10,369 nucleotides of DNA from Rhodospirillaceae bacterium (GTDB taxonomy: Bacteria > Pseudomonadota > Alphaproteobacteria > Micavibrionales > Micavibrionaceae). The translations under genes were made by a program, and so were the position numbers. The notes under the pieces were generated by a model. It was not told where the DNA came from, made no database searches, and was given only the letters and a program-made list of their open reading frames with translations. Shown here piece after piece: positions 1 through 7,648 of this stretch (positions are counted from its first letter, which is position 1; every line of letters begins with the position of its first letter). The stretch covers positions 1-10,369 of the forward strand of contig DMIT01000016.1 in assembly GCA_003452275.1 (NCBI GenBank), read 5' to 3'.

Positions 1-624
1 CTGCCCCGCGCAGGACGCAATTAAGGCATTAGTGCCCGTGCTGCTTTCTACGCCGCATATCCCCGCTTCATTGATAACAATAGACTGCCCTTTGTCCTCT
101 GCCCCGTGTTGTTTGGCGGCAGCAAATCCCTTGGTAATGACTTGTAAATCCGCATCATCCGGGGCCGTTCTGGTCAGCACGCCGGCAGGGCATAATAATT
201 CAGGCATAAATTCATGCGCCCCGATGATATCTATGCCGTATCGTTCGATTTCACGACGAACAAAACGTAGCAACCCATCATCACCCAGTTTTGAGCGGCT
301 ATGGCACCACAATAATCTGGCAAGAATTTTAAACCCCGCGCCATCAGGAATGATCGTCCACAAATTGGGACGCTTTAATGCACCGATCATCACCAGTTGG
401 CGTACACCATGCGATTGCAGAAAATGAAGGATATGCCCCACCTGCCCGATAGAAAATTCGGCAGCAATACGATTTGTAAAAAGAGAAGGGTCGGTAATGC
501 CTTTCAAACCAACAATGACCGGCAGCATCCCTTGCGATTCCCAACGCATCACCAAAGATTCAGGTATTGATCCCTGCCCCACAATGATGCCTATTTTCGG
601 TTTTACTTCCGTTGGGGGGAGCAT
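1..624 (-). CDS. lpxI: UDP-2,3-diacylglucosamine pyrophosphatase LpxI, C-terminus cut by window edge
   Basis: LpxI hydrolyses UDP-2,3-diacylglucosamine to 2,3-diacylglucosamine 1-phosphate (lipid X) and UMP, the fourth step of lipid A synthesis, at the inner face of the inner membrane. It replaces the unrelated LpxH in most alphaproteobacteria. The frame read from 624 gives 208 residues with no stop before the window edge; the family is usually about 270-290 residues, so roughly the last quarter is missing. Visible family features are the N-terminal glycine-rich strand GIIVGQGSIPE (residues 12-22), the segment MIGALKRPNL (about 79-88), the KLGDDGLLR block (112-120) and the GQSIVINEAG to GTNALI stretch (about 179-202). 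The ATG at 624 is chosen because the only upstream in-frame codons before a stop contain no ATG, GTG or TTG. It lies inside the end of lpxA (22-base overlap) and has no good Shine-Dalgarno sequence, so translational coupling to lpxA is likely. Identity rests on motifs plus position after lpxA. Confidence 0.9.
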   Translation of the reverse strand, partial: MLPPTEVKPKIGIIVGQGSIPESLVMRWESQGMLPVIVGLKGITDPSLFTNRIAAEFSIGQVGHILHFLQSHGVRQLVMIGALKRPNLWTIIPDGAGFKILARLLWCHSRSKLGDDGLLRFVRREIERYGIDIIGAHEFMPELLCPAGVLTRTAPDDADLQVITKGFAAAKQHGAEDKGQSIVINEAGICGVESSTGTNALIASCAGQ

Positions 625-1397
625 AATGGAAATCTTGTCTTTAACCGTGCAAAGTCAATAATCTGCATCACCGCAGGATTTTCAGAAAAATCATTGGCCA
701 CCATATTGAGACGTTGATCCATCGTGCCTTGGTCATCAAACAATTCATTAAAAGCACGTTGCAAATATTTGATCTGCTCTTTGTCAAAGCCATTGCGTTC
801 CAGACCGACAAGATTTAATCCCGCCAGAAATGCACGTTCGCCTTTCACGCGTCCATAAGGAATAACGTCGCTTTCTACGCCCGACATTCCACCGATCACC
901 GCATAGGAACCGATCCGCACAAATTGATGCACCGCAGACAACCCTCCCAGCAATACATGGTCACCCACGACCACATGTCCGCCAAGGGTTGCATTATTCG
1001 CCATGATAACATGATTTCCGACCACGCAGTCATGCGCCACATGCGTACTCATCATCAGCAAACAATGATCGCCGACGATTGTTTTCATGGCACCGGTTTC
1101 GGTGCCGGGATTAAGTGTTGCATGTTCTCGAATAGTCGTCTTTTTCCCGATAATCAATTCAGAAGCTTCACCATGATATTTTAAATCCTGCGGCGCGTGC
1201 CCGACCGATGCAAAAGGATAAATAATGCATCCTTCTCCCACAGTTGTATGTCCATCCACCACGACATGGGATTTCAATTCCACCCTGTCGTGCAATTTGA
1301 CATTTTTTCCGATGACCGAATATGGGCCAATAATGACATCTGCGCCGATCTGGGCGGCAGGGTCGATAATGGCACTGGGGTGAATCTGTGTACTCAT
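603..1397 (-). CDS. lpxA: Acyl-[acyl-carrier-protein]--UDP-N-acetylglucosamine O-acyltransferase LpxA
   Basis: LpxA transfers an (R)-3-hydroxyacyl chain from ACP to the 3-OH of UDP-GlcNAc, the first step of lipid A synthesis, in the cytoplasm as a homotrimer. The 264-residue product matches the family length (262 in E. coli). Residues 1 to about 185 form the left-handed beta-helix of hexapeptide repeats (IGADVIIGPYSVIG and similar), and about 190-264 the C-terminal helical domain. Aligned by eye with E. coli, the catalytic base His125 is His122 here (motif THVAHDC). Lys73, His141 and His157 match E. coli Lys76, His144 and His160. Gly170 matches the chain-length ruler Gly173. The ATG at 1397 fits the family N-terminus (MSTQIHPSAII). 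It is 62 bases after fabZ, and the only purine-rich sequence next to the start (GGAAA) is too close to be a normal ribosome site. The product feeds the deacetylase LpxC, encoded elsewhere. Confidence 0.97.
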   Translation of the reverse strand: MSTQIHPSAIIDPAAQIGADVIIGPYSVIGKNVKLHDRVELKSHVVVDGHTTVGEGCIIYPFASVGHAPQDLKYHGEASELIIGKKTTIREHATLNPGTETGAMKTIVGDHCLLMMSTHVAHDCVVGNHVIMANNATLGGHVVVGDHVLLGGLSAVHQFVRIGSYAVIGGMSGVESDVIPYGRVKGERAFLAGLNLVGLERNGFDKEQIKYLQRAFNELFDDQGTMDQRLNMVANDFSENPAVMQIIDFARLKTRFPLCSPQRK

Positions 1398-1459
1398 TTT
1401 CCGAATTTGGCTGATGACCCGCTCAATGGCAAATCACAATTCCTTTCTGGATGTTGCAA

Positions 1460-1933
1460 TTATTTCTTGCCGTCTTTGTCAAAAATCATCGCGCTATATT
1501 CCGCTTCGGCACACAACACACCGTCTACTTTGGCTTCGCCGCGGAATTTCCAGACATTGCCACGAGATTTAAGGCATTGCACATGGATATGCATACTGTC
1601 ACCCGGCACAACCGGTTTGCGGAATTTTGCGGATTCAATGGTCATGAAATAAACCATCTTGCCTGTCCCGCTCTGCCCCATGCTGTGAACGACCAGAATA
1701 CCGGCTGTTTGCGCCATCGCCTCGACAATCAGGACGCCGGGCATCACCGGATTGCCGGGGAAATGCCCATTAAAAAACGGCTCGTTAAAAGTCACGTTTT
1801 TAAGGCCAACAGCCGTTTCGTTCGGCACATATTCCAAAATACGATCAACCAGCAACATCGGATAACGATGCGGAATTCTGTCCATGATTTCCAAAATAGA
1901 TATTTGCGGGTTATTTTCTGCTGGTGCATTCAT
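1460..1933 (-). CDS. fabZ: 3-hydroxyacyl-[acyl-carrier-protein] dehydratase FabZ
   Basis: FabZ dehydrates (R)-3-hydroxyacyl-ACP to trans-2-enoyl-ACP in type II fatty acid elongation in the cytoplasm. It draws on the same 3-hydroxyacyl-ACP pool that LpxA and LpxD use, so its position between them fits the balance between phospholipid and lipid A synthesis. The 157-residue protein has a single hot-dog fold. The opening helix region carries [17 protein letters not shown] (16-32), and the signature [12 protein letters not shown] supplies His57. Glu71 in VEAMAQ is the second catalytic residue. The start is an ATG two bases after the lpxD stop (TAA-aa-ATG), with AAGG inside the lpxD end as a ribosome site, so the two genes are probably translationally coupled. 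Nothing is missing or unusual in the sequence. Confidence 0.97.
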   Translation of the reverse strand: MNAPAENNPQISILEIMDRIPHRYPMLLVDRILEYVPNETAVGLKNVTFNEPFFNGHFPGNPVMPGVLIVEAMAQTAGILVVHSMGQSGTGKMVYFMTIESAKFRKPVVPGDSMHIHVQCLKSRGNVWKFRGEAKVDGVLCAEAEYSAMIFDKDGKK

Positions 1934-1935
1934 TT

Positions 1936-2970
1936 TTAGGCCTTATTTTCTGCTTTAGTTTTATGTGCTAGTTTTGAGAGTACAAGTGTTTGTCTCAGGA
2001 ATTTTTTCATCGGCATGGCAGGATATCCCATCCATTCCTCTTTCGGCGGAATATCTTTGGTGACTCCTGATTTGGCGGCAACTCTTGCCATAGAACCAAT
2101 TTTCAGATGTCCGGCGATTCCCACCTGACCGCCCAGAACAACAAAGTCACCCAGTTCGGTACTCCCTGCCACTCCGCATTGCGACACAATGACACAACCG
2201 CGACCAATTTTGACGTTGTGCCCGATCTGAACCAGATTATCAATCCATGTGCCAGACCCAATAGTGGTATCGCCTTGCGCCCCACGGTCAATGCATGTAT
2301 TGGCACCGATTTCGATATGGTCACCCATGACCACGCGACCAAGTTGCGGAACCTTGACAAACCCCGCAGGATCAATCGCAAATCCGAAACCGTCCTGTCC
2401 AACACGCACCCCCGGATACAGACGTACATTGTTCCCCAGAATGGCGTGACTGACCGTTGCATTCGCTCCGATACGACAATGATCCCCGATGCGGACACCG
2501 GCGCCGATAGAAACGTGGGATTCAATCCATACATTGTCCCCGATCACAACATCCGCACCAATTGAAACAAAATCACCGATAAAGGCACCCTCCCCAATTT
2601 TCGCAGATGGGTGGATGCGCGCGACATCCGAAATAGATGGATCGGGCCGCGTTTCAGGATAAAAGGCCTGCGCCGCAAGCGCATAACTTTTATACGGAGT
2701 TTTCGACAATAGAAGTTTTGTTCCCTGCGGAGCATAGGGCGCCATATCTGGATGGATAATGACGGCCCCCGCCTTTGTCTCTGAAAACTGGGCACGATAT
2801 TTTTTGTTATCCAGAAAAGTCAGATGATCATTGGTTGCAGAGTTGAGCGCCGCAACATCCAGTACCAAGAAATCAGCATCTTCGGGACGGGCAAGAGTAG
2901 CCCCTATCTTGGCAGAAATTTGTGCCAATGACATGGGGTTAGCCTTTTTAAAAAATTGGGTATCTGCCAC
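1936..2970 (-). CDS. lpxD: UDP-3-O-(3-hydroxyacyl)glucosamine N-acyltransferase LpxD
   Basis: LpxD adds the second, N-linked 3-hydroxyacyl chain to UDP-3-O-acyl-glucosamine, the third step of lipid A synthesis, as a cytoplasmic trimer. The 344 residues comprise an N-terminal uridine-binding domain (about 1-110), a beta-helix of hexapeptide repeats (about 118-305; for example [14 protein letters not shown]) and a C-terminal helix (about 318-344). His251 in [10 protein letters not shown] matches catalytic E. coli His239, and His288 in GIAGHLKIG matches His276; both pairs are 37 residues apart. The called start is a GTG at 2970, with AGGA nine bases upstream overlapping the skp stop. An ATG at residue 13 (2934, [11 protein letters not shown]) is the alternative and would remove twelve weakly conserved residues. 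The gap from skp is 11 bases, so it shares that transcript. Confidence 0.96.
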   Translation of the reverse strand: MADTQFFKKANPMSLAQISAKIGATLARPEDADFLVLDVAALNSATNDHLTFLDNKKYRAQFSETKAGAVIIHPDMAPYAPQGTKLLLSKTPYKSYALAAQAFYPETRPDPSISDVARIHPSAKIGEGAFIGDFVSIGADVVIGDNVWIESHVSIGAGVRIGDHCRIGANATVSHAILGNNVRLYPGVRVGQDGFGFAIDPAGFVKVPQLGRVVMGDHIEIGANTCIDRGAQGDTTIGSGTWIDNLVQIGHNVKIGRGCVIVSQCGVAGSTELGDFVVLGGQVGIAGHLKIGSMARVAAKSGVTKDIPPKEEWMGYPAMPMKKFLRQTLVLSKLAHKTKAENKA

Positions 2971-2979
2971 GGAGGAATG

Positions 2980-2983
2980 TCCT
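2980..2983 (-). promoter_or_regulatory. Ribosome-binding site supporting the GTG start of lpxD
   Basis: On the minus strand AGGA overlaps the last two bases of the skp TAG stop and lies nine bases before the GTG at 2970. No comparably good site precedes the in-frame ATG at 2934. This favours the GTG start, although a nine-base spacing is also found by chance. Confidence 0.5.
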
Positions 2984-3515
2984 ATTTCAGATCAACAGTT
3001 TTCAATGTGCTGTCAAGTTTTGTAATGACATCTGCCGTAATATCAAGAGACTGCTGGGCAATCACAACTGCACTACGATCAAGAATCACTTGAATTTTTT
3101 TCTGTTCAGCAATATCAGCACAAATTTGCGCGACTTTCGCCTGAATAGATTTCAGAGCTCCATTTTTTGATTTTTCAAGAGCCACATTTTTGCTGATGAT
3201 GGCTTCTTTTTTCTTTTGCAAATCTTTGCCAACGGTCGCTCTTTTTTCATTAAAGGCTTTTTCATCCATTGTTTTGCTGTCTTTAATCAAAGCCTGCTCT
3301 TTGGCTTTCAAATCGCTTTCAAAAGTATCGGCCTCTTTTTGAACGGCTTCTTTTCTGGTTTTAAATTTGGCCTGCAAATCCTTACCTGCAGCAGATGTTT
3401 CAATGATTTTTGCCAGATCAATCACGCCAATAGGCATATCGGCTTTCGCTTGTGGTGCGATAAAAGCCACCATTGCAAATGCCAACACAAAAATTCTGAT
3501 CAGTGAATTAGTCAT
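2982..3515 (-). CDS. skp: Periplasmic outer-membrane-protein chaperone Skp/OmpH
   Basis: Skp is a periplasmic trimer that holds unfolded outer-membrane proteins after Sec export and delivers them to BamA. The 177-residue protein has a signal peptide: a basic start, a hydrophobic core LIRIFVLAFAMVAFIA, and a probable cleavage after AKA at residue 25. Next comes the family opening IGVIDLAKII (29-38), then a long lysine- and glutamate-rich stretch (about 45-140) of the kind that forms the coiled-coil tentacles. A C-terminal hydrophobic part (IQVILDRSAVVIAQQSLDIT) matches the OmpH trimerisation body and closes with DVITKLDSTL. The ATG at 3515 is preceded by GAGG eight bases upstream. It sits between bamA and lpxD, the classical order. 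Sequence alone is low-complexity, so the call leans on the N- and C-terminal motifs and the neighbours. Confidence 0.93.
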   Translation of the reverse strand: MTNSLIRIFVLAFAMVAFIAPQAKADMPIGVIDLAKIIETSAAGKDLQAKFKTRKEAVQKEADTFESDLKAKEQALIKDSKTMDEKAFNEKRATVGKDLQKKKEAIISKNVALEKSKNGALKSIQAKVAQICADIAEQKKIQVILDRSAVVIAQQSLDITADVITKLDSTLKTVDLK

Positions 3516-3582
3516 AGTTTTTACCTCAAAAATTTTAAAAAAGTTAAATGTTAGAATATTTTTTCGTCCAGTTTAAACTGCC

Positions 3583-5850
3583 TTAGAACTGAGTACCAAA
3601 GCTGAATCTGAAAATTTGATCGACGTCAAAATCTTCTTTCAGAATAGGTTTGGCAAGGTCGATGCGGACAGGCCCCATTGGAGAACGCCACGACAGGCCA
3701 AGCCCCGCAGACATGCGCAATGATGATTTGTCCACCAATGACGCGGTTGTTGCATCATCAATTCCCCACAAGGAACCAATATCCGTGAATGCATGTCCGG
3801 CAACGCCCATATCGTCAGGAAGTCCCACAGGGAATTTCAATTCAACCGTCCCGCGATAGAACTGGTTGCCGCCCAAAGAGTCATCGGTTGCAAGGTCACG
3901 CGGCCCCACGCCCGCTTTTTCAAAACCGCGAAGGTTAGTGCCACCCAAGAAGAACCGTTCGTTAATCTTGACATCGGTATCACCATAGCTGGCAACAATT
4001 CCGGTTTCGGCAACGGTGCTTAAAACCCATCCATCGGCGACAGGATAGTAATATCCGCCCCCTATTTTACCCAATAAATATTCCGCGTCTCCGCCAAGTC
4101 CTGCAACCTCGGTTTCCAGCCATGCGGAATAACCATCCGTCGGATAAAGTTTGCTGTCCACATCGACATAATCCAGACGTTGCGACACGGCAGAGGTCAT
4201 GCGCGAACCTTCCTGATCCTTCACGTAGCGGGAGGCATTGGCATCGACATTATCGATTTCGTTGGCTTCAATCCGGTATTTCCATGTCTGGCGCAGATTT
4301 TCAGATAACGGATACCCCATACGGAGGCTTCCGCCTGTTCTTTTCTGGTCGAACGAACTTTCATCCTGCTGATCTTTTGTCGTATGGAACAAGTCAAAAC
4401 CTGCCGCCAGATCGCGGTCGAGGAAATATGGTTCGGTAAAGGAAATATCAAATTCCGTCCGCGCGCCGGCAACCGTTGCCGAGAAGCCCAGATCCTGACC
4501 TTTACCCAGCAAGTTTTTCTCGCGAATATGGAAGTCGGCTAACGGCCCGTCAGCGGTCGAGAAACCGGCACCGAGCGAGACTTCACCGGTTGATTGTTCC
4601 TCAACATTGACATCAATCACGGTTTTATCCGGAGTTGACCCCGGCAGGGTTTTCACATTCACCTTGCTGAAATAGCCAAGGTCTTTGATTTCCTGTTCGG
4701 ATTTTGCCAGCAATGACCGGTTAAACGGATCGCCTTCCACCAGTTCGACCTGACGGCGGATAACCTTGTCCAGCGTCCGGACGTTACCATCGATATTGAT
4801 ACGCTCGACATAGACACGCGGTGTTTCATTGATGTTAAACACCAAATCAATCGTTCCCGCATCCTTATTGCGGTTTACATCGGGCACAACATTGACGAAA
4901 GCATACTGCATGTCACCCAATGTTTTGGTGACTTTATCAATACTGGTCTTAATTTTGTTGGCGTTGTACCAGTCGCCTTTGCGCAAGGCAATGTCAGGCA
5001 ATAGTTTCGTGGGGTCGAGATTGCGGATTTGCGAATTGATCCGGACATCGGCAACCTTATAACGGTTGCCCTCTTCCACCTGCATGGTCACGAAAAATTT
5101 TGTTTTGTCCTGTGATAATTCGGACGACGCGGAAATAATCCTGAAATCGGCATAGCCTTCTTTCAAATAGAACTGGCGCAGCAATTCCTGGTCATAGGCC
5201 AGACGGTCTTCGTCAAAGCGGTCATTGGATGACAGGATATTGTACCAATGCGCCTCTTTTGATGCGACAACGGAACGTAATGTATCATCGTCATAACGAT
5301 GATTGCCGATAAAGCGGATACTCTCGATTTCGGTGAGCGGGCCTTCGGTGATTTCGAACACCAGATTGACGCGGTTCTGATCAAGTTTAATGATTTTTGG
5401 CTGGATATCTGCGGAAAAACGTCCATTGCGCTGATACACGTCATACAAACGCGCCACATCGTTCTGGACGCTGGCGCGGGTGAAAACCTGTCTCGGGCGG
5501 GCCTGAATTTCGCCCTGCAATTTATCGTCTTCTAATTCCTTATTTCCTTCGAAAGCAACTTCGTTGATGATCGGGTTCTCGGTAATGTGAACGGTGACGA
5601 CCCCATTGGTAGCGGACACCTGAACATCAGCAAACAGGCCGGTTGCGAACAGGCTTTTCAATGCCTCGTCCAGAGCTTCCTGTGTAATTTCGTCTCCGCG
5701 TTTAAGGCTCAGGTAGGTCAGAACAGTTGTCGGTTCCACCCGTTCGGATCCTAACACCTGAATTCCCGTCACAGTCGCCGCATTGGCCAGAGCCGGAGTC
5801 AAAATAATCGAAAGGGCAGAACCGAGTAACAAAACTTTATTTAAGCGCAT
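3583..5850 (-). CDS. bamA: Outer membrane protein assembly factor BamA
   Basis: BamA is the central Omp85-family subunit of the BAM complex and inserts beta-barrel proteins into the outer membrane. The 755-residue product has a signal peptide (MRLNKVLLLG onward, probable cleavage after ANA at residue 24). Five POTRA domains follow, at about 25-92, 93-171, 174-261, 264-343 and 346-418. Their repeat pattern is visible in phrases such as VAFEGNKELEDDKL and INIDGNVRTLDKVI. A beta-barrel fills about 424-755. The barrel contains the Omp85 loop-6 signature GGTNLRGFE (LRGF 640-643, where many family members have VRGF). It ends in an aromatic FRFSFGTQF signal with C-terminal Phe755. The ATG at 5850 has AGGA six bases upstream. 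A strong terminator lies between rseP and this gene, so it probably starts its own transcript running through skp, lpxD, fabZ, lpxA and lpxI. Confidence 0.98.
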   Translation of the reverse strand: MRLNKVLLLGSALSIILTPALANAATVTGIQVLGSERVEPTTVLTYLSLKRGDEITQEALDEALKSLFATGLFADVQVSATNGVVTVHITENPIINEVAFEGNKELEDDKLQGEIQARPRQVFTRASVQNDVARLYDVYQRNGRFSADIQPKIIKLDQNRVNLVFEITEGPLTEIESIRFIGNHRYDDDTLRSVVASKEAHWYNILSSNDRFDEDRLAYDQELLRQFYLKEGYADFRIISASSELSQDKTKFFVTMQVEEGNRYKVADVRINSQIRNLDPTKLLPDIALRKGDWYNANKIKTSIDKVTKTLGDMQYAFVNVVPDVNRNKDAGTIDLVFNINETPRVYVERINIDGNVRTLDKVIRRQVELVEGDPFNRSLLAKSEQEIKDLGYFSKVNVKTLPGSTPDKTVIDVNVEEQSTGEVSLGAGFSTADGPLADFHIREKNLLGKGQDLGFSATVAGARTEFDISFTEPYFLDRDLAAGFDLFHTTKDQQDESSFDQKRTGGSLRMGYPLSENLRQTWKYRIEANEIDNVDANASRYVKDQEGSRMTSAVSQRLDYVDVDSKLYPTDGYSAWLETEVAGLGGDAEYLLGKIGGGYYYPVADGWVLSTVAETGIVASYGDTDVKINERFFLGGTNLRGFEKAGVGPRDLATDDSLGGNQFYRGTVELKFPVGLPDDMGVAGHAFTDIGSLWGIDDATTASLVDKSSLRMSAGLGLSWRSPMGPVRIDLAKPILKEDFDVDQIFRFSFGTQF

Positions 5851-5894
5851 GGAGAATCCTAAAAGTCACGAAGCGTTTGAAAAATCAAAAAAAA

Positions 5895-5922
5895 ATCTAT
5901 AACTGTTAAACCAACTAATCAA
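5895..5922 (-). promoter_or_regulatory. Possible sigma-70-type promoter for the bamA operon
   Basis: On the minus strand TTGATT (5917-5922) is followed after 15-16 bases by the overlapping hexamers TATAGA/ATAGAT (5895-5901), about 45 bases before the bamA ATG. The match is mediocre. A promoter somewhere in 5851-5984 is nevertheless expected, because the region lies just past the rseP terminator and must drive essential genes. Confidence 0.3.
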
Positions 5923-5984
5923 GCAGAGAATCCAATCCATCCAGCGCTATTATCAGCCCGAGAGGAGATAGAATGACCAGACAT

Positions 5985-6042
5985 AAAAAAGGCCTTTCAG
6001 AAAATAGTTTAATAAAAACTATTAACATATTGAAAGGCCTTT
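5985..6042 (-). terminator. Rho-independent terminator after rseP, upstream of bamA
   Basis: On the minus strand AAAGGCCTTTCA (6042-6031) pairs perfectly with TGAAAGGCCTTT (5999-5988), 12 base pairs, and the second arm runs into six consecutive T (5990-5985). Between the outer arms a second perfect 8-base-pair hairpin, AATAGTTT / AAACTATT with a five-base loop (6023-6003), gives a two-tier structure. The stem begins five bases after the rseP stop codon. On the plus strand there is no following T-tract, so it should act on rseP transcripts. Confidence 0.85.
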
Positions 6043-6046
6043 AAAA

Positions 6047-7471
6047 TTACCCCTTGGAAAACACGAATAATTGCAGGACATCATTCAGGTTGGAAAATAC
6101 CATCAATGTCACCAAAATCACCAATCCAAAACGGAAAGCATATTCCATTGCCCGTTCCGAAATCGGTTTTCCGCGAATGGCCTCGATGGCATAAAACATC
6201 AAATGCCCGCCATCCAACATAGGAATGGGGAATAGATTAATCATCCCGAGGTTGATAGATAACAAAGCCGTAAAGACGATCAAAGAGATATAGCCGCGCT
6301 CCGCCATATCACCGGCCATGGCACCGATGCGAATAATACCGCCTAGTTCTTTGGTGCTGCGTGTCCCCATAAACATCTGTCCGATGGCTTTCAGGGTTTC
6401 GGCAGTAATGCGGTATGTTTCACCCACAGCCACTCCGACCGCTTCAATCGGGTTATATTTGACAACCTGATCGCCCGGCTTCTCACCCAAAATCAGCGCA
6501 ATGGTTTCTTTGGACTTGCTGTCAGGTGCGGCCTGAGGCTCAAATTTATTCAACTCTTTAGGAGGATTGATTTTAATCCGGCTCTGATCGCTACCGGCCG
6601 TTCCTTGAACAACCGTCGAAATCACAATATCCTGCCCCAGCTTTTGCTGAAGCAATTTTTGGGTGTGTGCCACATCACCTTTCGTATCGACATTATCGAC
6701 AGAGGTAATATGAGCAATATCGATTCCGTTTGCGGGGCCAATCAATCCCAGATAACCGCGTTCATGCGTAAATCCGAAGCGGTCGGTATCGGTGATTTTA
6801 TCAGGAATCGCCCTGATCTCCATCGCCTGCCCGTTACGTTCGATACCAAACACGATCTCTTCGTTCAACGTCAGCATCGCCTTACGACGAATATCGTCAA
6901 AACTGTCAATCGATTTACCATTGATCGTCTTAATCACGTCATGCGGCTGCAAAGTTGCGTGGTCTGCGGCACTGCCGATTTCAACCCCGCTCACCACTGG
7001 CGGCGTGATAGGACGTCCAACCGCCATATATAAAATAGACAAAACGATAATCGCAAAAAGATAATTGATGCCCGGGCCTGCAAATACGATCAGGGCCCGT
7101 TTCCAGACTGGTTTGGCAAAGAATGCCACCGAACGCTCGGCCTCTGACATCGTCCGTTTTTCGCCAGTCTCAAGAATAATATCGTCCGAAAACCCTGCGC
7201 TGGCGGGGTCAGAATCCCCGTACATTTTCACATAGCCGCCCAATGGAAACAGCGAAATTTTCCATCTGGTTCCCGAACGCGACGTCCAGCCGAAAATTTC
7301 TTTGCCGAACCCGACGGAGAAAACATCAACCTTGACGCCACATAAGCGGGCCACAATATAATGACCCCATTCATGCACGAAAACCAAGAGGCCCAGAACA
7401 AACAGGAAGGTCACACCGTAAGTCCAGATGTTCGCAAGGCCCAGTTGAATCATATCCGTTAAAGAATCCAT
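6047..7471 (-). CDS. rseP: RseP-family site-2 intramembrane zinc metalloprotease (paralog 1, bamA-proximal)
   Basis: This is an M50B protease that cuts substrates within the inner membrane, such as anti-sigma factors after a first periplasmic cut, or leftover signal peptides. Its actual substrate here cannot be read from sequence. It has 474 residues. The first membrane segment (about 17-41) carries zinc motif HEWGH with His33, Glu34 and His37, followed by the family block VFSVGFGKEIFGW and FPLGGYV. The second segment (about 125-150) includes AGPGINYLFA. A periplasmic PDZ domain spans about 156-225 (DVIKTINGKSIDSFDDI), then a PDZ-like half-domain about 236-302. The third segment (about 393-412) leads into NLFPIPMLDGGH with Asp420, completing the active site. 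The fourth segment is at about 446-468. All catalytic residues are present. GAAGG lies ten bases before the ATG. Of the two paralogs this one looks more canonical, by its neighbour bamA and its fuller cytoplasmic loop (KPVWKR). Confidence 0.94.
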   Translation of the reverse strand: MDSLTDMIQLGLANIWTYGVTFLFVLGLLVFVHEWGHYIVARLCGVKVDVFSVGFGKEIFGWTSRSGTRWKISLFPLGGYVKMYGDSDPASAGFSDDIILETGEKRTMSEAERSVAFFAKPVWKRALIVFAGPGINYLFAIIVLSILYMAVGRPITPPVVSGVEIGSAADHATLQPHDVIKTINGKSIDSFDDIRRKAMLTLNEEIVFGIERNGQAMEIRAIPDKITDTDRFGFTHERGYLGLIGPANGIDIAHITSVDNVDTKGDVAHTQKLLQQKLGQDIVISTVVQGTAGSDQSRIKINPPKELNKFEPQAAPDSKSKETIALILGEKPGDQVVKYNPIEAVGVAVGETYRITAETLKAIGQMFMGTRSTKELGGIIRIGAMAGDMAERGYISLIVFTALLSINLGMINLFPIPMLDGGHLMFYAIEAIRGKPISERAMEYAFRFGLVILVTLMVFSNLNDVLQLFVFSKG

Positions 7472-7490
7472 CGAATTTTTACCTTCATCA

Positions 7491-7508
7491 GCTATTTGAA
7501 TAGCGCTA
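7491..7508. repeat. Overlapping short palindromes in the rseP leader
   Basis: GCTATT-TG-AATAGC (7491-7504) is a perfect 6-base inverted repeat and overlaps the 8-base palindrome TAGCGCTA (7501-7508). They lie 20-37 bases before the rseP start, within the 177-base gap between the two protease genes. They could be an operator or a weak leader hairpin; the role is unknown. I saw no convincing terminator or clear promoter in the rest of that gap. Confidence 0.3.
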
Positions 7509-7648
7509 TGTCATGATGTTTACAGAGAAGAAATATATATTACGCCAAGATGATTATTCAATTCTGATACAAAAATCAAAGCATATTCTTCCCAACCAAC
7601 TGATTTAAAGAGTTTTTTGCCATAACATCAAAATTGTCTTTTGTGTCT

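Noticed and set aside
32..427. Plus-strand open frame at the left edge
   Set aside because: It lies opposite lpxI, whose minus-strand frame runs unbroken from 624 to the edge with clear family motifs.
1437..1437. Four-codon GTG frame after AGAAAGGA in the fabZ-lpxA gap, treated as a leader peptide
   Set aside because: The spacing to the GTG is only about three bases and there is no attenuator-like hairpin. It is kept only as part of a low-interest finding.
1451..1939. Plus-strand open frame covering fabZ
   Set aside because: It is an exact antisense shadow of fabZ with no recognisable domain, and fabZ is clearly the real gene.
2107..2565. Long plus-strand open frame opposite lpxD
   Set aside because: It is antisense to the hexapeptide-repeat region, whose periodic codons keep the opposite frame open. 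It has no recognisable domain and lies inside a gene with intact catalytic residues.
7576..7623. Short minus-strand ORF (ATG, 15 codons plus stop) between the two protease genes
   Set aside because: It has no Shine-Dalgarno sequence and is too short to distinguish from chance in a 177-base gap.
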